64,000 nt of DNA, from assembly GCA_964035575.1 (NCBI GenBank), contig OZ037834.1, positions 1,209,598-1,273,597 on the forward strand, written 5' to 3'. The notes beneath the pieces were generated by a model. The model did no database searches and was not told the DNA's origin. It worked only from the letters and a program-made list of their open reading frames with translations. Both the position numbers and the translations under genes were made by a program. Within the stretch, counting starts at the first letter, position 1. Every line of letters begins with the position of its first letter. The DNA is from Rhynchopus sp. YZ270_cl-10. Lineage: Eukaryota > Euglenozoa > Diplonemea > Diplonemida > Diplonemidae. Positions 10,754-20,907 of this stretch are shown here, piece by piece.

Positions 10754-12755
10754 TTACGACATTTTGAGTGTGAAATTCTTGTATCCAAACTCACTGCAGG
10801 GCTTCTTGAAGTCGACGAAGTACTCATCACCGACCTGTTTGTGGTGTGGGTGGGAGGAGGAGGAGGAGGAGGTGGTGGTGGTGGTGCATACCTTGAAGTT
10901 GTAGCAGTACGAGCGGTCCTTCCACACCGGCACCTTGGCACGGTAGCCGCCGTGGCACTTCTCTTTGCTCTCGGTCAGGTCGGGGTTGCGCATGTTGTTC
11001 TCGAACTTCTTGCATTCGTGTTTCTGTTGTTGTGTTGTTTTATGTAGGTGTGGTGTTGTGATAGTGTGGTGTGCTGTGTGCATACCTGAACATTCTTCTC
11101 GTCACCCTCACGCCAGAGGTTGAGCGTGACATTAAGGTCCTCCTCAGTCTGCACCCACGAGAAGTTCACATCGTAGAACGTCTTCGGGATGAGCGTGCCT
11201 TCCTTGTTGATCGCAGACAGATCAGAGCGGCGGCGGATGTCCTTTGCCTTCACGTCGTTCTGGGTGAAGATCAGGTCAAAGGCCACCACGTAGGTGCCGT
11301 CGCCGTTCTTGAAGCTCTTGATCACTCCGTCCATGAAGATGTCGCCATAGAAACGTGCACGCACCTTGGCACCGGGCACAAGCTCGTCTTCTGGGGCAGG
11401 CTCGGGCTTCTCAATCGCAATGTTGGCAACGGCAACATTGTCCACGTCCGTGTCGTCAAACTTCACCACGCAGTACTTCCCCTCCTCAGTGTCGTTGATC
11501 TTCCCGTTCTGCACACCTCCCTCAAGAGTGCCCTCGTAGTACCCGAACTTCTTCCAGCGTGCGAACACACGTGTGCCCTTCGTCAGCTTGTCCTCAGGCG
11601 CAGGTGCCACAGCTTCCCGACAGTACTCAATACGGCTCTCCTGACGCTCAACAGACACCTTCCTCAGCTCAGCAGGGTTCTTGTCCAGCTCCTTCTTCTC
11701 GTTCTCCACCTTTGCATCACCCTCCAGAAGTGCGTTGACCTGCTTCCGGCGGAACTCCTCCAGCTCCGCACCGGTTGGCGGCTTGAACCCCTCACCCATG
11801 TGCTTCTGGTACTTCTCGAACTTGTTGTACGGTGTCTGGCAGAACGGCTTCTTCCCGTTTGCAATGTCGAGGTAAGCGGGCAGGTCGGGGAGCAGCTCCT
11901 CCTGTGTCATCCCAAGCGCCTTGCACACTCCCATCATGATCGTCTCTGTTCCCTTGCGCATCAGCTCTTCCTGCTTCTCCAGCACCTTCACTGCTGTTGT
12001 CGGGTCGGCCAACTTCTCGTCCTTCATCATCAGAATCTTGTCTGCCGTGCCCAGCTCCGGTGGCTCGTCCTTCCCTTGCAGGTACGCTCCGTACCCGTTG
12101 CTGATGCTTGCAATCACAGTTGCGTTGTTTCCAGGAAGAAGGTCCTCAAGACCCATCAGACCACTCTTCAGTGGCTCCATGTCGTCCGACATCTGGCACG
12201 GGTTCACACACTTCGCAAGCGCATCGCAGTCTGTCTTTGCCTTGTCGGGGTTTGCGTTGTATGGGTGTCCCTCCTTCTTCGACGCTGCCTTTGTCATCAC
12301 AAGCGGGAACTTCGTCTCGTCCTTCTTGTGCAGTGCGTGGATCTTTTTGCAGAAGTCTGGCACCGTCTCACCGGGGAAATGGATGTTCACGGGACCCTCC
12401 TCGGTGTCCACAATCCAACGCTGGTGCTGCAGTGTTGGCCTCACGTTGGCAACGTGCACACCAGCGGGACCCGACGCCTGCTTCTCCCACTTGGTCTCCT
12501 TCAGCTTCCTTGGGTCGCTTGGCATTGCCTTGATCTGGCAGGTCACTCTGTTGGGAGGGGTGAGATAAGAGGTTTGCAACATAATCAAATATTGTTGGTT
12601 CTCAAAAAGGCAACATACTTCTTGCAGTTCTCAGGCTGCGTCCACGACCACATCACGTCAACGGTGAAGTCTCTTGACACAGACACCTGCGACTCTCCCT
12701 TCCCTGCAGTGATTCTACCATCCTTCCCGTGCACAACAGACGGCCCACAACCCAT
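10747..12755. repeat. Duplicated block, copy B (2009 bp)
   Basis: Partner of 5590-7598, same orientation, constant offset 5157 bp. The copies are separated by about 3.1 kb of unrelated spacer. Introns are as similar as exons, so this is not a retrocopy. Confidence 0.9.
10754..12755 (-). CDS. MGC-start Tudor-like protein, copy B (four exons)
   Basis: Exons are 12755-12619, 12547-11086, 11023-10892 and 10834-10754, the same structure and the same 603-residue product as copy A. The start MGCGPS predicts dual acylation; two Tudor/SH3-like barrels lie in the second half. The 5' flank differs completely from copy A: immediately before the ATG the sequence is unrelated, so the two genes probably have different 5' UTRs and possibly different regulation. 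The intact frame and preserved splice sites argue that both copies are functional. The function is not known. Confidence 0.8.
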
Positions 12756-13414
12756 TGTGTCTTTTGTTCGGTAAGTACAATTTGCAGATGTGTAAAATGG
12801 ACACTTGAGCGGTGTCTGTCGGGCGATAATTTAGGTGGGGTGGGGAGGGTCACACTACAATAATGGAAAAAAAGGGGCAGCAAGGCTTTCCCTAAATCGG
12901 GGAGAAAATATGGGGGTTGATTTAGGGAAAGCCCTGGGTGTGGGGGGGCAAAGTCCATTTTGTTTTGCTGAAATGCCACAAAAAAAAAAGTACAAAGGGA
13001 CAGATATAATCTGAGATAGATGCCTTAATCCTTTTTCGCTGCACGAACAAAAACAAAAAAACGCACACCCCCCTTGAGGTTATTGATCCTAACCGCTTCT
13101 CCCCCCTGTCTCTCTTTTTTGATTTTCTGCCCTCCTTTTCCTCTTCCTCTTCACACACGCTATATTTGAGACAAAATAATAAAAACCCCCCCAATGAGAT
13201 CAACCATGGCCACCCCTCCAGCGCTACCTTTTTTTGCAGTTTGTGGAGGTTTTGTGCGTAAAGTGTGTAATGAAATATTCTGTGTTGATATTTTTAACAA
13301 TACCCTCCCACCGTCAGGAGGAAACCTCTTTTTCCAAAAAAAAGGAGTTACCTTGAAATACATAGCTTGGAGGAAAGAAGCACGGGAAAAAAAAAAAACA
13401 ATTGAAAGAAATCG
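12756..13414. other. Intergenic spacer
   Basis: No gene seen. There are G/A-rich and C-rich tracts and A runs. A short inverted pair (AAGGCTTTCCCTAAATC near 12882-12898 and GATTTAGGGAAAGCC near 12918-12932) could form a hairpin downstream of the TRM13 stop. Confidence 0.5.
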
Positions 13415-15652
13415 TCAGTCTGTCTCCTCCTCCTCCTCCCCGCGGATTGCCCCAAGAAGCGTTCTTTCGTGCTCCTTATCGGTGACGAGGTGCAGGATCT
13501 CGAGGTTGGCTACTGCAGGACGCAGTGTGGCGGCGACTTGCGCGTAGGCTTGTTTGACAAAGGCAGGACTGTTCCGCTTTGCTGGTGGGCAGATCTTAAT
13601 ACTGCATACAAAGGCAACGCCTGCAGGCAACACACCACGCAATGTACACAACGCACTGAGGGTATCCTCCTTCACACACTCCAACAGCAACACCACGGTC
13701 GCCACACCCGAAAAGCTGGGCACCCCACCATCACCCCACTCCCAGGCCCCATTCCTCGCTAGCAGTACCTCATGCCAACAAACATCTCCACATATGTTTT
13801 GCAACGCCGGCTCCACCACAGAGCGCTCCTTCTCCGCTTTGACCGACAATACTACTCCTTTTCCCTTTGCGAAAATCGACGTCCGCTCAGCCACCTCCAT
13901 TATCCGCGACAAACAGCGGGGGGGTGGAGCAACTGCCGCAACGGACTGCCACTGCCGTGGATCCCATTCGGTTGCATTATGCGCAGAACAGAGATACATT
14001 GTCTCTGTAGACGACATGCTTTCACGCCATTCCACAATGTTCAGCAGAACGTCGTACACCTTCGGGTCGAACCTTGCCGCCAACGCTCCACCCTCAGTCT
14101 CTTCCACCAAAGACCGCTCCAAAACCCTAGGGTGTGCACATACCCTTGCAACAGATTCGTTCCCTTCAAGGCGTTTTGCTACCCACTCTTGAACAGCAGG
14201 GCGTCCTCTTAATACTGATTCAAAAGGAAGAATTTTATCCACCGACCGACAAAGCAGAGTGTTGCTCGCAACGTAACGACAGAACTCGAGAGGGTTCGGG
14301 CAATGCACTACTACAAGCTCAGAGGAGGCTGCTTCTGGAGTAGTTGTAACACTACCATTTGCGACATAGCGCATATCGGCAACCCAAACTGCGGTGATGA
14401 GAGGGGTAGCGGTGGATGTAGCGCACCCTGCCCCTCTCAGCTGCAGCAGATATTCTACGATACGCCGCGGTAGATCCGACCCCGCCGCACTGACAAGGTG
14501 CAGAACCACACCTCGATCGGAGAAAGGGAGGACCGATTTAACAGGGTTTTGATTTGGCACATCACCACGGATGACCTTCACAATAAGGTTGTCAGGCGAA
14601 ATACCGACAGGGACATACTCAGAAAGGGTGACATTCGCGTTAAGGTGTCTGCGAAGATATTGAATACGCCCTTCTTCAATAATACGTCGTGCCGTGCGTG
14701 ACAAAAGGTACAAAGCGTCGGGGGAAAGAGAAGATAAATTCCGGATTTTTTTTTGAAACGATTTGCTTGAAGTTTGAGTAGAATGGGCCTTCGCACTGCG
14801 GGCACGGCCTAACTCTATAAGGGTCAGCAACGCATCAAAATCCCCTTCTCCAAACCCATTTTCACTCAAAAAATCACGTCCACAATAATTTTCATAAACG
14901 GTCTTCGGATGGCAACACGGGGCCAACACCGCACCGCGAACAACACCTTGGGATTGCACGATATTTTTCACCGCCAAATCTGTTGCGTCACCACAAAAAT
15001 GCTTCGCAATCACGATGCTCCCCACCTTCTCGCGCAACGCCTGCTCTACAGTACAATCTGCAAGGTCTGCGGTTATTCTTTCAATCGGGTCACCGTTTTT
15101 CTCATCCCCCACACCACCCATCCCCGCTTCACGACGATCCAAGACCACCACATTGTTTTGTGGATGCTTCCTCTTCAGAAGCCCTGCAAGAAGCCCTTTC
15201 CCTGCACCCAACTCCAAAATTTGAACACGAGAAGAATCAGAGGTTTCCAAGGCACACAGCATTGAGGTGGTGTTCGCTGAGAGTGATTCAATTTGCGGTT
15301 GGTGCCAAGCCCGTTTCGACTGTTGCCAGGTGGTTTTGTTTGAAGTGTATAAATCCTCCAAATGCCCCGCAGACTCTGCCTCCGCAAAGATCTCAGAGGT
15401 GAGCGGAGTTAACAGCGGGACAACTGCGGCAATTTTTGCTTCAATATCACTCAGGTCGACCCCCTGCCTGGGTTGGGCCTCTCCGGCGTCGATCAGACGG
15501 GTGCGCCGTTCATCGCGTATGATACGCTGCCGTTTGAGCTCGCCTTCAGTATGCACCTCACACCGCCCCTCCTCAGTACCCCCCGCATCACGGTGACAAC
15601 GTTTTTTGCCGCGAATCATATGGGTGCATTGTGGTGTGCCTGTTTCTTCCAT
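13415..15652 (-). CDS. TRM13: tRNA:m4X modification enzyme TRM13 with C-terminal extension
   Basis: I choose the ATG at 15652 (745 residues), because the in-frame sequence before it looks like leader. Residues 8-32 carry a CCCH zinc finger (CTHMIRGKKRCHR, then RCEVH) typical of TRM13. The methyltransferase core follows: SAM-binding ILELGAGKGLLAGLLKR, IVIAKHFCGDATDLAVKN, APCCHPKTVYENYCG, and a C-terminal block R-x-I-x-E-x-G-R then YVPVGISPDNLIVKV. TRM13 2'-O-methylates position 4 of some tRNA acceptor stems. The second zinc finger (CHHC) found in many members is not evident. About 350 extra residues after the catalytic domain are unusual. Their last 60 (VAFVCSIKICPPAK, then KEHERTLLGAIRG) faintly resemble the end of fibrillarin-type methyltransferases. 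A palindrome lies about 90 bp before the ATG. Confidence 0.9.
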   Translation of the reverse strand: MEETGTPQCTHMIRGKKRCHRDAGGTEEGRCEVHTEGELKRQRIIRDERRTRLIDAGEAQPRQGVDLSDIEAKIAAVVPLLTPLTSEIFAEAESAGHLEDLYTSNKTTWQQSKRAWHQPQIESLSANTTSMLCALETSDSSRVQILELGAGKGLLAGLLKRKHPQNNVVVLDRREAGMGGVGDEKNGDPIERITADLADCTVEQALREKVGSIVIAKHFCGDATDLAVKNIVQSQGVVRGAVLAPCCHPKTVYENYCGRDFLSENGFGEGDFDALLTLIELGRARSAKAHSTQTSSKSFQKKIRNLSSLSPDALYLLSRTARRIIEEGRIQYLRRHLNANVTLSEYVPVGISPDNLIVKVIRGDVPNQNPVKSVLPFSDRGVVLHLVSAAGSDLPRRIVEYLLQLRGAGCATSTATPLITAVWVADMRYVANGSVTTTPEAASSELVVVHCPNPLEFCRYVASNTLLCRSVDKILPFESVLRGRPAVQEWVAKRLEGNESVARVCAHPRVLERSLVEETEGGALAARFDPKVYDVLLNIVEWRESMSSTETMYLCSAHNATEWDPRQWQSVAAVAPPPRCLSRIMEVAERTSIFAKGKGVVLSVKAEKERSVVEPALQNICGDVCWHEVLLARNGAWEWGDGGVPSFSGVATVVLLLECVKEDTLSALCTLRGVLPAGVAFVCSIKICPPAKRNSPAFVKQAYAQVAATLRPAVANLEILHLVTDKEHERTLLGAIRGEEEEETD

Positions 15653-15742
15653 GGGCAGGATTTGGATTGTATTGTGTGCCCAAAAAAAAAAATCTGTGTT
15701 GAGGAATTTTTGATGGGGGTGGGGGTGGGGGGGGGTCTGTGA

Positions 15743-15794
15743 TGGCAAATACGTGGCTACCCCCCCACGTATCGCGTATGATACGTATTTGCCA
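15743..15794. repeat. Palindrome upstream of TRM13, related to MITE M2
   Basis: TGGCAAATACGT (15743-15754) is matched by ACGTATTTGCCA (15783-15794). The internal motif AATACGTGGCTA also occurs in reverse complement in the MITE at 29339-29488, so this may be a degraded copy of the same family. Confidence 0.5.
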
Positions 15795-16468
15795 CCCCAG
15801 GTGGGGGATGGGGTGGGGGGGTGTGTGATTGTAAAGTCTCTAAGATTCTGTGATCACCTTAGGTTAGAATCGTTAGGGGATGTGCATTGGTATATGTGGT
15901 ATTTGCATGGGGTTGGTTGTTGGGGGATAAATCGTCATTTTTCCCTCAGCCTGATTGGGGTGTCCTGGAAATTCAGGTGAAATAGTGTGAAAATGGTCGT
16001 AGGTGAGTTGCCCTTGGGATGCCCCATTGATGGTTCGTAATTTTTTTTGTTTGGTAGCGTGGTGTGCAGGAATGAGCATTAAAAAGGTCTTTTTTTGTTT
16101 TGCTTCTTTTTCCCCCTTTGCATCAACAAATCACCGAGAGAGAGGTGGGTTTTTCGGTACTCAAACAAAACAAAAAAAAAAAAATGCTGCCCGAAGGGGG
16201 GGCTAGGATGATGACGGTGTCAATCATATTTCCTTTTTTTTTGAAGAAAAAATCATGGCGTCGGTGGACCTGACGACATGCGAACTTGCGTCCAACAGCG
16301 GACCGTCATTTGTATGCTTGCCCCCTTGTTGTTGCTGTTTATGGGTATTTTTTTTTTCTAGGCTAGACGAAAAGGCAGGAAACCCTCATGGCTTTGTGTT
16401 GCAGAACTGTCAGTAACAGCTCCGAAGACATACCCATTTAAACAGGTTTCAAAAAAAGGAGAAAAATA

Positions 16469-16507
16469 AGGACGAACCTAAGCCTCACAAAAGTGCTTAG
16501 TCGTCAT
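16469..16507. repeat. Family A hairpin repeat, representative copy
   Basis: Consensus by eye is AAGATGACCCTAAGC, a loop of 5-9 nt (CTCTCGT), then GCTTAGTCACCTT, often led by AAAAGTTTATA and flanked by A runs. Other copies: 4739-4784, 5190-5233, 22447-22480, 25540-25584, 26788-26815 (5' part only), 27922-27960, 29137-29171, 29864-29902, 31145-31272 and 32581-32661 (both interrupted), 42709-42752, 42853-42897, 53560-53592, 56588-56634, 56785-56823, 58706-58752, 58835-58872, 62523-62562. Nearly all read in the plus direction, opposite to the genes. The outer stem changes in both arms together in some copies. Confidence 0.75.
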
Positions 16508-16729
16508 ACCCAAAGGAGGATACAATCCCCGCGATTATTCAAAAACCTTTTATTTTTGAAAGGTAAACGCACCTTGAGATTGTAACGTATCATTTTTCCG
16601 CAGACGTATTTTGCTAAAACAAAACCCCATTTTCAAACAAATCCAAAAAATTCATGTCCCCGCAACGTTTTTCATAAAACCTTTTAAATCACCATTTCCC
16701 CCAACTCCCCTTACCCCCTTTTCCCCCCC

Positions 16730-18865
16730 CTATGGATTCCCCGCCTGGTAGTTCGCGGAGAGTGGTGCTGTTGGAGGTGGAGGGAGGGCGGAGAGCGCTT
16801 CGTCTAGCAGGTCTGTTGGTACACCTGCAGTAGATGTGCTATCCACGGGTGTCGCTGGGGTGAACTGTGCTAGGGGAACAAACCCGAGGGCTGTGCTGTC
16901 TGCGTCTGCGGTACCGCCACGTACGTAGAGGTCATGCCTTTTCTTGACCCATTCTTGCGCCATGCGGACTGCAGCAGGAAGCAGTGCTGGTGCCATGGCG
17001 GCCAAGGCAGGCGGGAGCATAGCTGCGTACCGTCCAGCCTGCTCTTTGATGCCGTAGTGGAGAATCACCTTCACATCCTCAGGGCCGTTGGCACAGCGCC
17101 GCCCCAGACGGTCAATGAGGTGCCCGACGAGGCTGCCGGCCTCGCCCCGGAGTGCCTCGTGGTAGCGTTGCCCTGCGCGCAGGGAAGGGTCGACGGTGAC
17201 GTCGATGACACGGCGGAGGTGGCGTTCGAAGATGCTCTCGGCCTCGCTCAGCGCTGCGTCGCGTTGTGTGCCGGTGCAGCGCAGGAGCGCAGCTGCCGCG
17301 TCGCTGTTGCGCACGAAGAGGATCTGCGTGGCCTCGCGTGCCCCCTCTGTTGCCAGACCACCACGACTCGCCCCCGGGGCCGCAAGCGCCTCATTGATAT
17401 GCCGTGCCGCAACAGGCTCCACCTTGTCCAAAGGAGAAGTGTCCCCGCTCATCGCCAACGCCATCAGGTCTGGCAGCTGCAGGACCGTCAGCGCCTGCTT
17501 CAAGATCACGTCGAAAAGGGGTTCCGAGGAGGGTGTCGGTGTGGGTGTGGGTGCTGGTGCTGGTGCTGCGGGTGCTGCTGCCTGCCGCTGTGCGGCCTGC
17601 ATGCTCTGGCCAACCTGCTGCATGATGGGCCCCAGCATGGATTCGATGCCTCCACCGATGCCTTCCATCACGTTGCTGATGGGGATGGTTGTGGTTGTGG
17701 TTGTGGTCGTTGTGCGTGGTGCTGCTGCTGGTGCCGGTGTGGGAGCCGCTGCTGCTGCTGGTGCCGCTGCCGGTGCAGGTGAAGGTGCAGGTGCATCCCC
17801 CACAACCGATACAGGTGGCCCCTCGCCCTCCCTCATGCCCTGGATCTCGCGACGGAAGGTCGCTAAACGTTCCGGCAGAGACTCCAGCTCGGTCGGCGTC
17901 GCATGCACCACAACGTGAATGCCCTGCACAATGCCCGAGCTTGCTGCGGCAGGTGTAGGGGTAGGGACAGCTGCCTGCGGCTGCGGCACTGCTGTCGCAC
18001 CCAGGGGCACCGCGCCTGCACCTGCCAGGGAGCGTCCCATGGATCCCATCAGGCCCTGCGGTATAAAAAAAAATTGTTGAAAATGGTGTCTTCAAAAAAC
18101 AATGCAAAAAAGAAAAAAATACACACCGAAAGCGCGCCTGCAAGGTCAGTACCACTGCCTTGGGTGGTGAAGGTGTGCACCTGGGGCTGATGGAAGTGGG
18201 GCTGCTGCTGCTGCTGCTCCGCTGCCTGCGGTGCTGCTGCGCCTGCTGCAGACGAGGATGCTGCTGGCGCTGCTGGTGCCTCCTCACGCACGACGAGGTG
18301 CAGGAACTGGTTGTCCTGCACGGGGTAGTCCGAGACAGGTGTACCATCTCGCATCACACGCCCCTGGTGGATCAGACGCATATTCTCCTTTGCAGGGTTA
18401 CCAGGAAGCTGCGCCGAGATCTGTAGAAGGTGGGTGGAGACACTGAGAAAGAGAAAAGGGGGCTGACTATGCGAATGTCAACTGACATTTCTCAGGGTCT
18501 TGGGCGTGAACGCAAGACCCGTAAACCCGCAACTACTGTAGGAGTTGCAGGAAAACAGTTAGTTATCAAACTCACACACACACACCACCATATTCTGTGC
18601 AAGAATTACCCTTATTAGTTATCACCCCCCCTCAAACAAAAACAGAACATACCTTCTCCTTCAGCACCGAGACATCCCATTCTGTGTTCACATCGATGTC
18701 GACGCTTGTTGCTGTTATGTGGATGGGTTTGGTTTGGTATGTTGAAAGCAAATGTGGGTGATTCCTCAGAGGGAAACATCGCCAATGATGTGTGTTTGCG
18801 CTACTGGTGTGGACATGCTACATACCAGCGTTCATCGTCTTCACCTTGAGAGGTACGACAGGCAT
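16730..18865 (-). CDS. BAG6-like ubiquitin-like domain protein (four exons)
   Basis: Exons are 18865-18826, 18711-18653, 18420-18127 and 18055-16730, giving 572 residues. Three introns start GTATG or GTGTG and end CAG, with frame kept. Residues 1-80 form a ubiquitin-like domain: PLKVKTMNAATSVDIDV, then VSVLKEKISAQLPGNPAKEN, MRLIHQGRVMRDGTPVSDY and FLHLVVREE, aligning with ubiquitin strands and the L-I-x-x-G-K/R-x-x-x-D motif. A long proline/alanine/glutamine-rich region follows, then helical segments (about residues 300-520). This layout resembles BAG6 (Scythe), a chaperone for mislocalised membrane proteins; ubiquilins are an alternative, but no UBA domain is seen at the C-terminus. ACACACAG about 55 nt before the ATG may be an acceptor. 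Confidence 0.75.
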
Positions 18866-19356
18866 TGTGCTATTTTGTTCCCACAACCTCGCCCTTATGC
18901 CTTTACTATGTGTATAACAACGTCCTGTGTGTAGTAGGCTATTGGTGGACGGAAAGAAAACGTTTTTCTACTTTGAGTCAAAAAAAAAAAAAGGACCATT
19001 CTTTTTCTCGATCGTTTCATTGTAACTTTCTTTCTCTCTCTTTTGCAATAATTTGTTGGTACAGTGTAGTTGCCACGCTCTGCAACAAAAAACGTTTTTA
19101 TTTGCCATCAACAAAATCATTCAAAAATCTTTTTTGAAACACAAAATAATCACTAAAAAAACCACCCGATTCCGAGAATTTCTTTCGTTGATCGCACCGG
19201 ATTTTTTGTGGAGTGTGTAGGGACAAAAATCAAAAACTTTTTCTGTGGATAAGTTGTTGTCGTGTTTACATCGCTCTCACCAAAAATTCGGGCACAACTC
19301 AGATATGTTTTCATCCTCCCCTACAACCCTTGCAAGGCAGTTGTCTCAAAAAAAAA
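18866..19356. other. Intergenic spacer with a diverged family B repeat
   Basis: No gene seen. A diverged tRNA-like family B repeat lies at about 19045-19085 (ATTTGTTGGTACAGTGTAGT). Confidence 0.5.
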
Positions 19357-20007
19357 TCAAGCATGTTCCTCTGCAGAGAGCCCTCCATTTTCCATGACAA
19401 CCACCCGATCACACCGTCTGGCCTGTTCAAGAGAGTGGGTAACCCATACTACTCCTGCTCCTGAGGCAAGAACGGCAGCCTCGACGAGCTCCGCTGCAGT
19501 GGAGTCGAGCGCTGCTGTCGGTTCGTCGAGGAGAAGGAAGGGGGGGCGCTGCGCGAGGGAGATGGCAAGGTGGCAGCGTGCCCGCTCTCCTCCGGAAAGC
19601 GACCCCCAACGCGAACTGAAGGTACTCCGCGAAATCCCCAACTGCGCTGCCATCTCCACCGCCTCCTCCACAAGCCCAGCATTCCTCACCGCAGCCAACT
19701 TCCCCACCACCCCAGCCATCTCCAACGGTGTATTACAAAACCCCGGGGCCGGCCGTTCCTGCGCACAATACATAACCTGCCGTCTCCATGCGCAGTACCC
19801 CAGATCCTCCATTCCTTTCCCATCCACAGTGATACTCCCATCCCCTCCGTGATCAAATCCACACAAAACCCGAAGAAGTGTGCTTTTACCACACCCAGAC
19901 CCGCCCATGATTGCAACTATCTCGCCGGATGCAACCGAAAAGGAGACGTTGTCGAAGAGAACCCGCCCTGATACTTCTTTGGAGCAGTGTTGCACGGAGA
20001 GTCTCAT
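19357..20007 (-). CDS. FetA/STAR1-type ABC transporter ATPase
   Basis: This is a 216-residue stand-alone ATP-binding subunit, starting MRLSVQHCSKEV. It has Walker A GGSGCGKST, a Q-loop region (WRRQVMYCAQERPAPGF), signature LSGGERARCHLA, Walker B FLLLDEPTAALD and the H-loop VTHS. All catalytic motifs are intact. The WRRQV-x-x-x-x-Q-E segment after the Q-loop region is typical of the bacterial YbbL/FetA family and of plant STAR1, which pair with a separate membrane subunit (YbbM/FetB or STAR2). No such partner is in the window. The start is chosen at the last ATG before the conserved domain; upstream in-frame sequence is homopolymer-derived. The precise substrate is unknown. Confidence 0.85.
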   Translation of the reverse strand: MRLSVQHCSKEVSGRVLFDNVSFSVASGEIVAIMGGSGCGKSTLLRVLCGFDHGGDGSITVDGKGMEDLGYCAWRRQVMYCAQERPAPGFCNTPLEMAGVVGKLAAVRNAGLVEEAVEMAAQLGISRSTFSSRWGSLSGGERARCHLAISLAQRPPFLLLDEPTAALDSTAAELVEAAVLASGAGVVWVTHSLEQARRCDRVVVMENGGLSAEEHA

Positions 20008-20556
20008 TGTATTGAGGTGAGGGTGGGAGGGGGGGAGATAGAGATAGAGAGAGAGAGAGGAGGTACGTAGCTGTGTAGTGGGAGGAAGATGCAACCACCG
20101 ATTCCTTCTCCTGTTGTTGGGTAATTTTTTTTTTTTTGAAAAAAAAAAAAAAAAAAAAAAAATGAAAATAGTAGGATCGGTAGGTAAAGTTGTTTTCGTT
20201 GATTGCACAATCCTCCTGTTTGAGGGATGATTTGGCGACCGTACCCGGTAATACTATTTCCCCTTTAAAGCAAGCTTCGTAGGAATAAATTTTGTTTGAA
20301 ACATTTGCAAAGGTTGAGTTGCAATACAAAGCCCTCGAATAGTGTACCTTATGTATGACCGGTTGTACCAGGAGGGGGTGGACACCCCCCAACTATACAG
20401 TTCAACTATCCATTTTCGTTGCATCTGATATCTGAAAAATAAGCGCTTTTTTTTTTTTTTGGTATCGACAATCACCTACCTAGATAGGGTTCTGTACACA
20501 ACATCGCCCGAATTTAGTTTTTTTTTTTTTGTTTCGTTCACCCCAAAGCCCCTATT
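20008..20556. other. Intergenic spacer with families F, C and H repeats
   Basis: No gene seen. It has a GA repeat and A/T runs (20040-20160), then three adjacent dispersed repeats: family F about 20190-20285, family C about 20312-20357, family H about 20461-20516. Confidence 0.6.
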
Positions 20557-20907
20557 CTATGCTTTTACAATGTCACGAAGTTCGAGGTGAATGCAAAGAC
20601 GTTGTTGTGGTTGGATGTATGGAGCTATTCCTTTTTCACCGTAGGCTGAGTCCGAATCACAGATTAGTTCTACCTTTTCGCCTGCAACCATCTTGAGAAG
20701 TGCTTCCTCTACTGCAATGATGTTCTGTCCGATGCCTACAGGTAGCGTCGCGTCTTTGTCCACACCGAACACTGGTGCCGCAGCACCTTCAGGCCAAATC
20801 GTGGAGCGCACCACAGCAAAGTCGCCCTTCGTCGGCGACACCACCCCATCACCCTTCGTCAACACCTTTGTGGTAAACCCACGCACCACACGGCTCTGTC
20901 GTAACAT
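20557..20907 (-). CDS. FKBP-type peptidyl-prolyl isomerase-like protein
   Basis: This is a 116-residue single FKBP domain. The second half matches FKBP12 well: VGIGQNIIAVEEALLKMVAG aligns with [20 protein letters not shown], and AYGEKGIAPYIQPQQRL then IHLELRDI aligns with AYGATGHPGIIPPHATL then FDVELLKL. The conserved binding-pocket tryptophan (W59 in FKBP12) is replaced by valine, and the F36-D37 pair is not conserved. Isomerase activity or FK506 binding may therefore be weak or lost, although the fold seems intact. The N-terminus (MLRQSRVVRGFTT) is basic and could be a short mitochondrial presequence, which is only a possibility. A TTGGGTAG acceptor-like site is just upstream. Confidence 0.8.
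   Translation of the reverse strand: MLRQSRVVRGFTTKVLTKGDGVVSPTKGDFAVVRSTIWPEGAAAPVFGVDKDATLPVGIGQNIIAVEEALLKMVAGEKVELICDSDSAYGEKGIAPYIQPQQRLCIHLELRDIVKA

Larger units (their letters stand above)
15653..16729. other. Intergenic spacer
   Basis: No gene seen. It holds the TRM13-upstream palindrome, a C/G-rich flank, T runs, and a well-formed family A hairpin at about 16469-16507 (GACGAACCTAAGC ... GCTTAGTCGTC). Confidence 0.6.
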
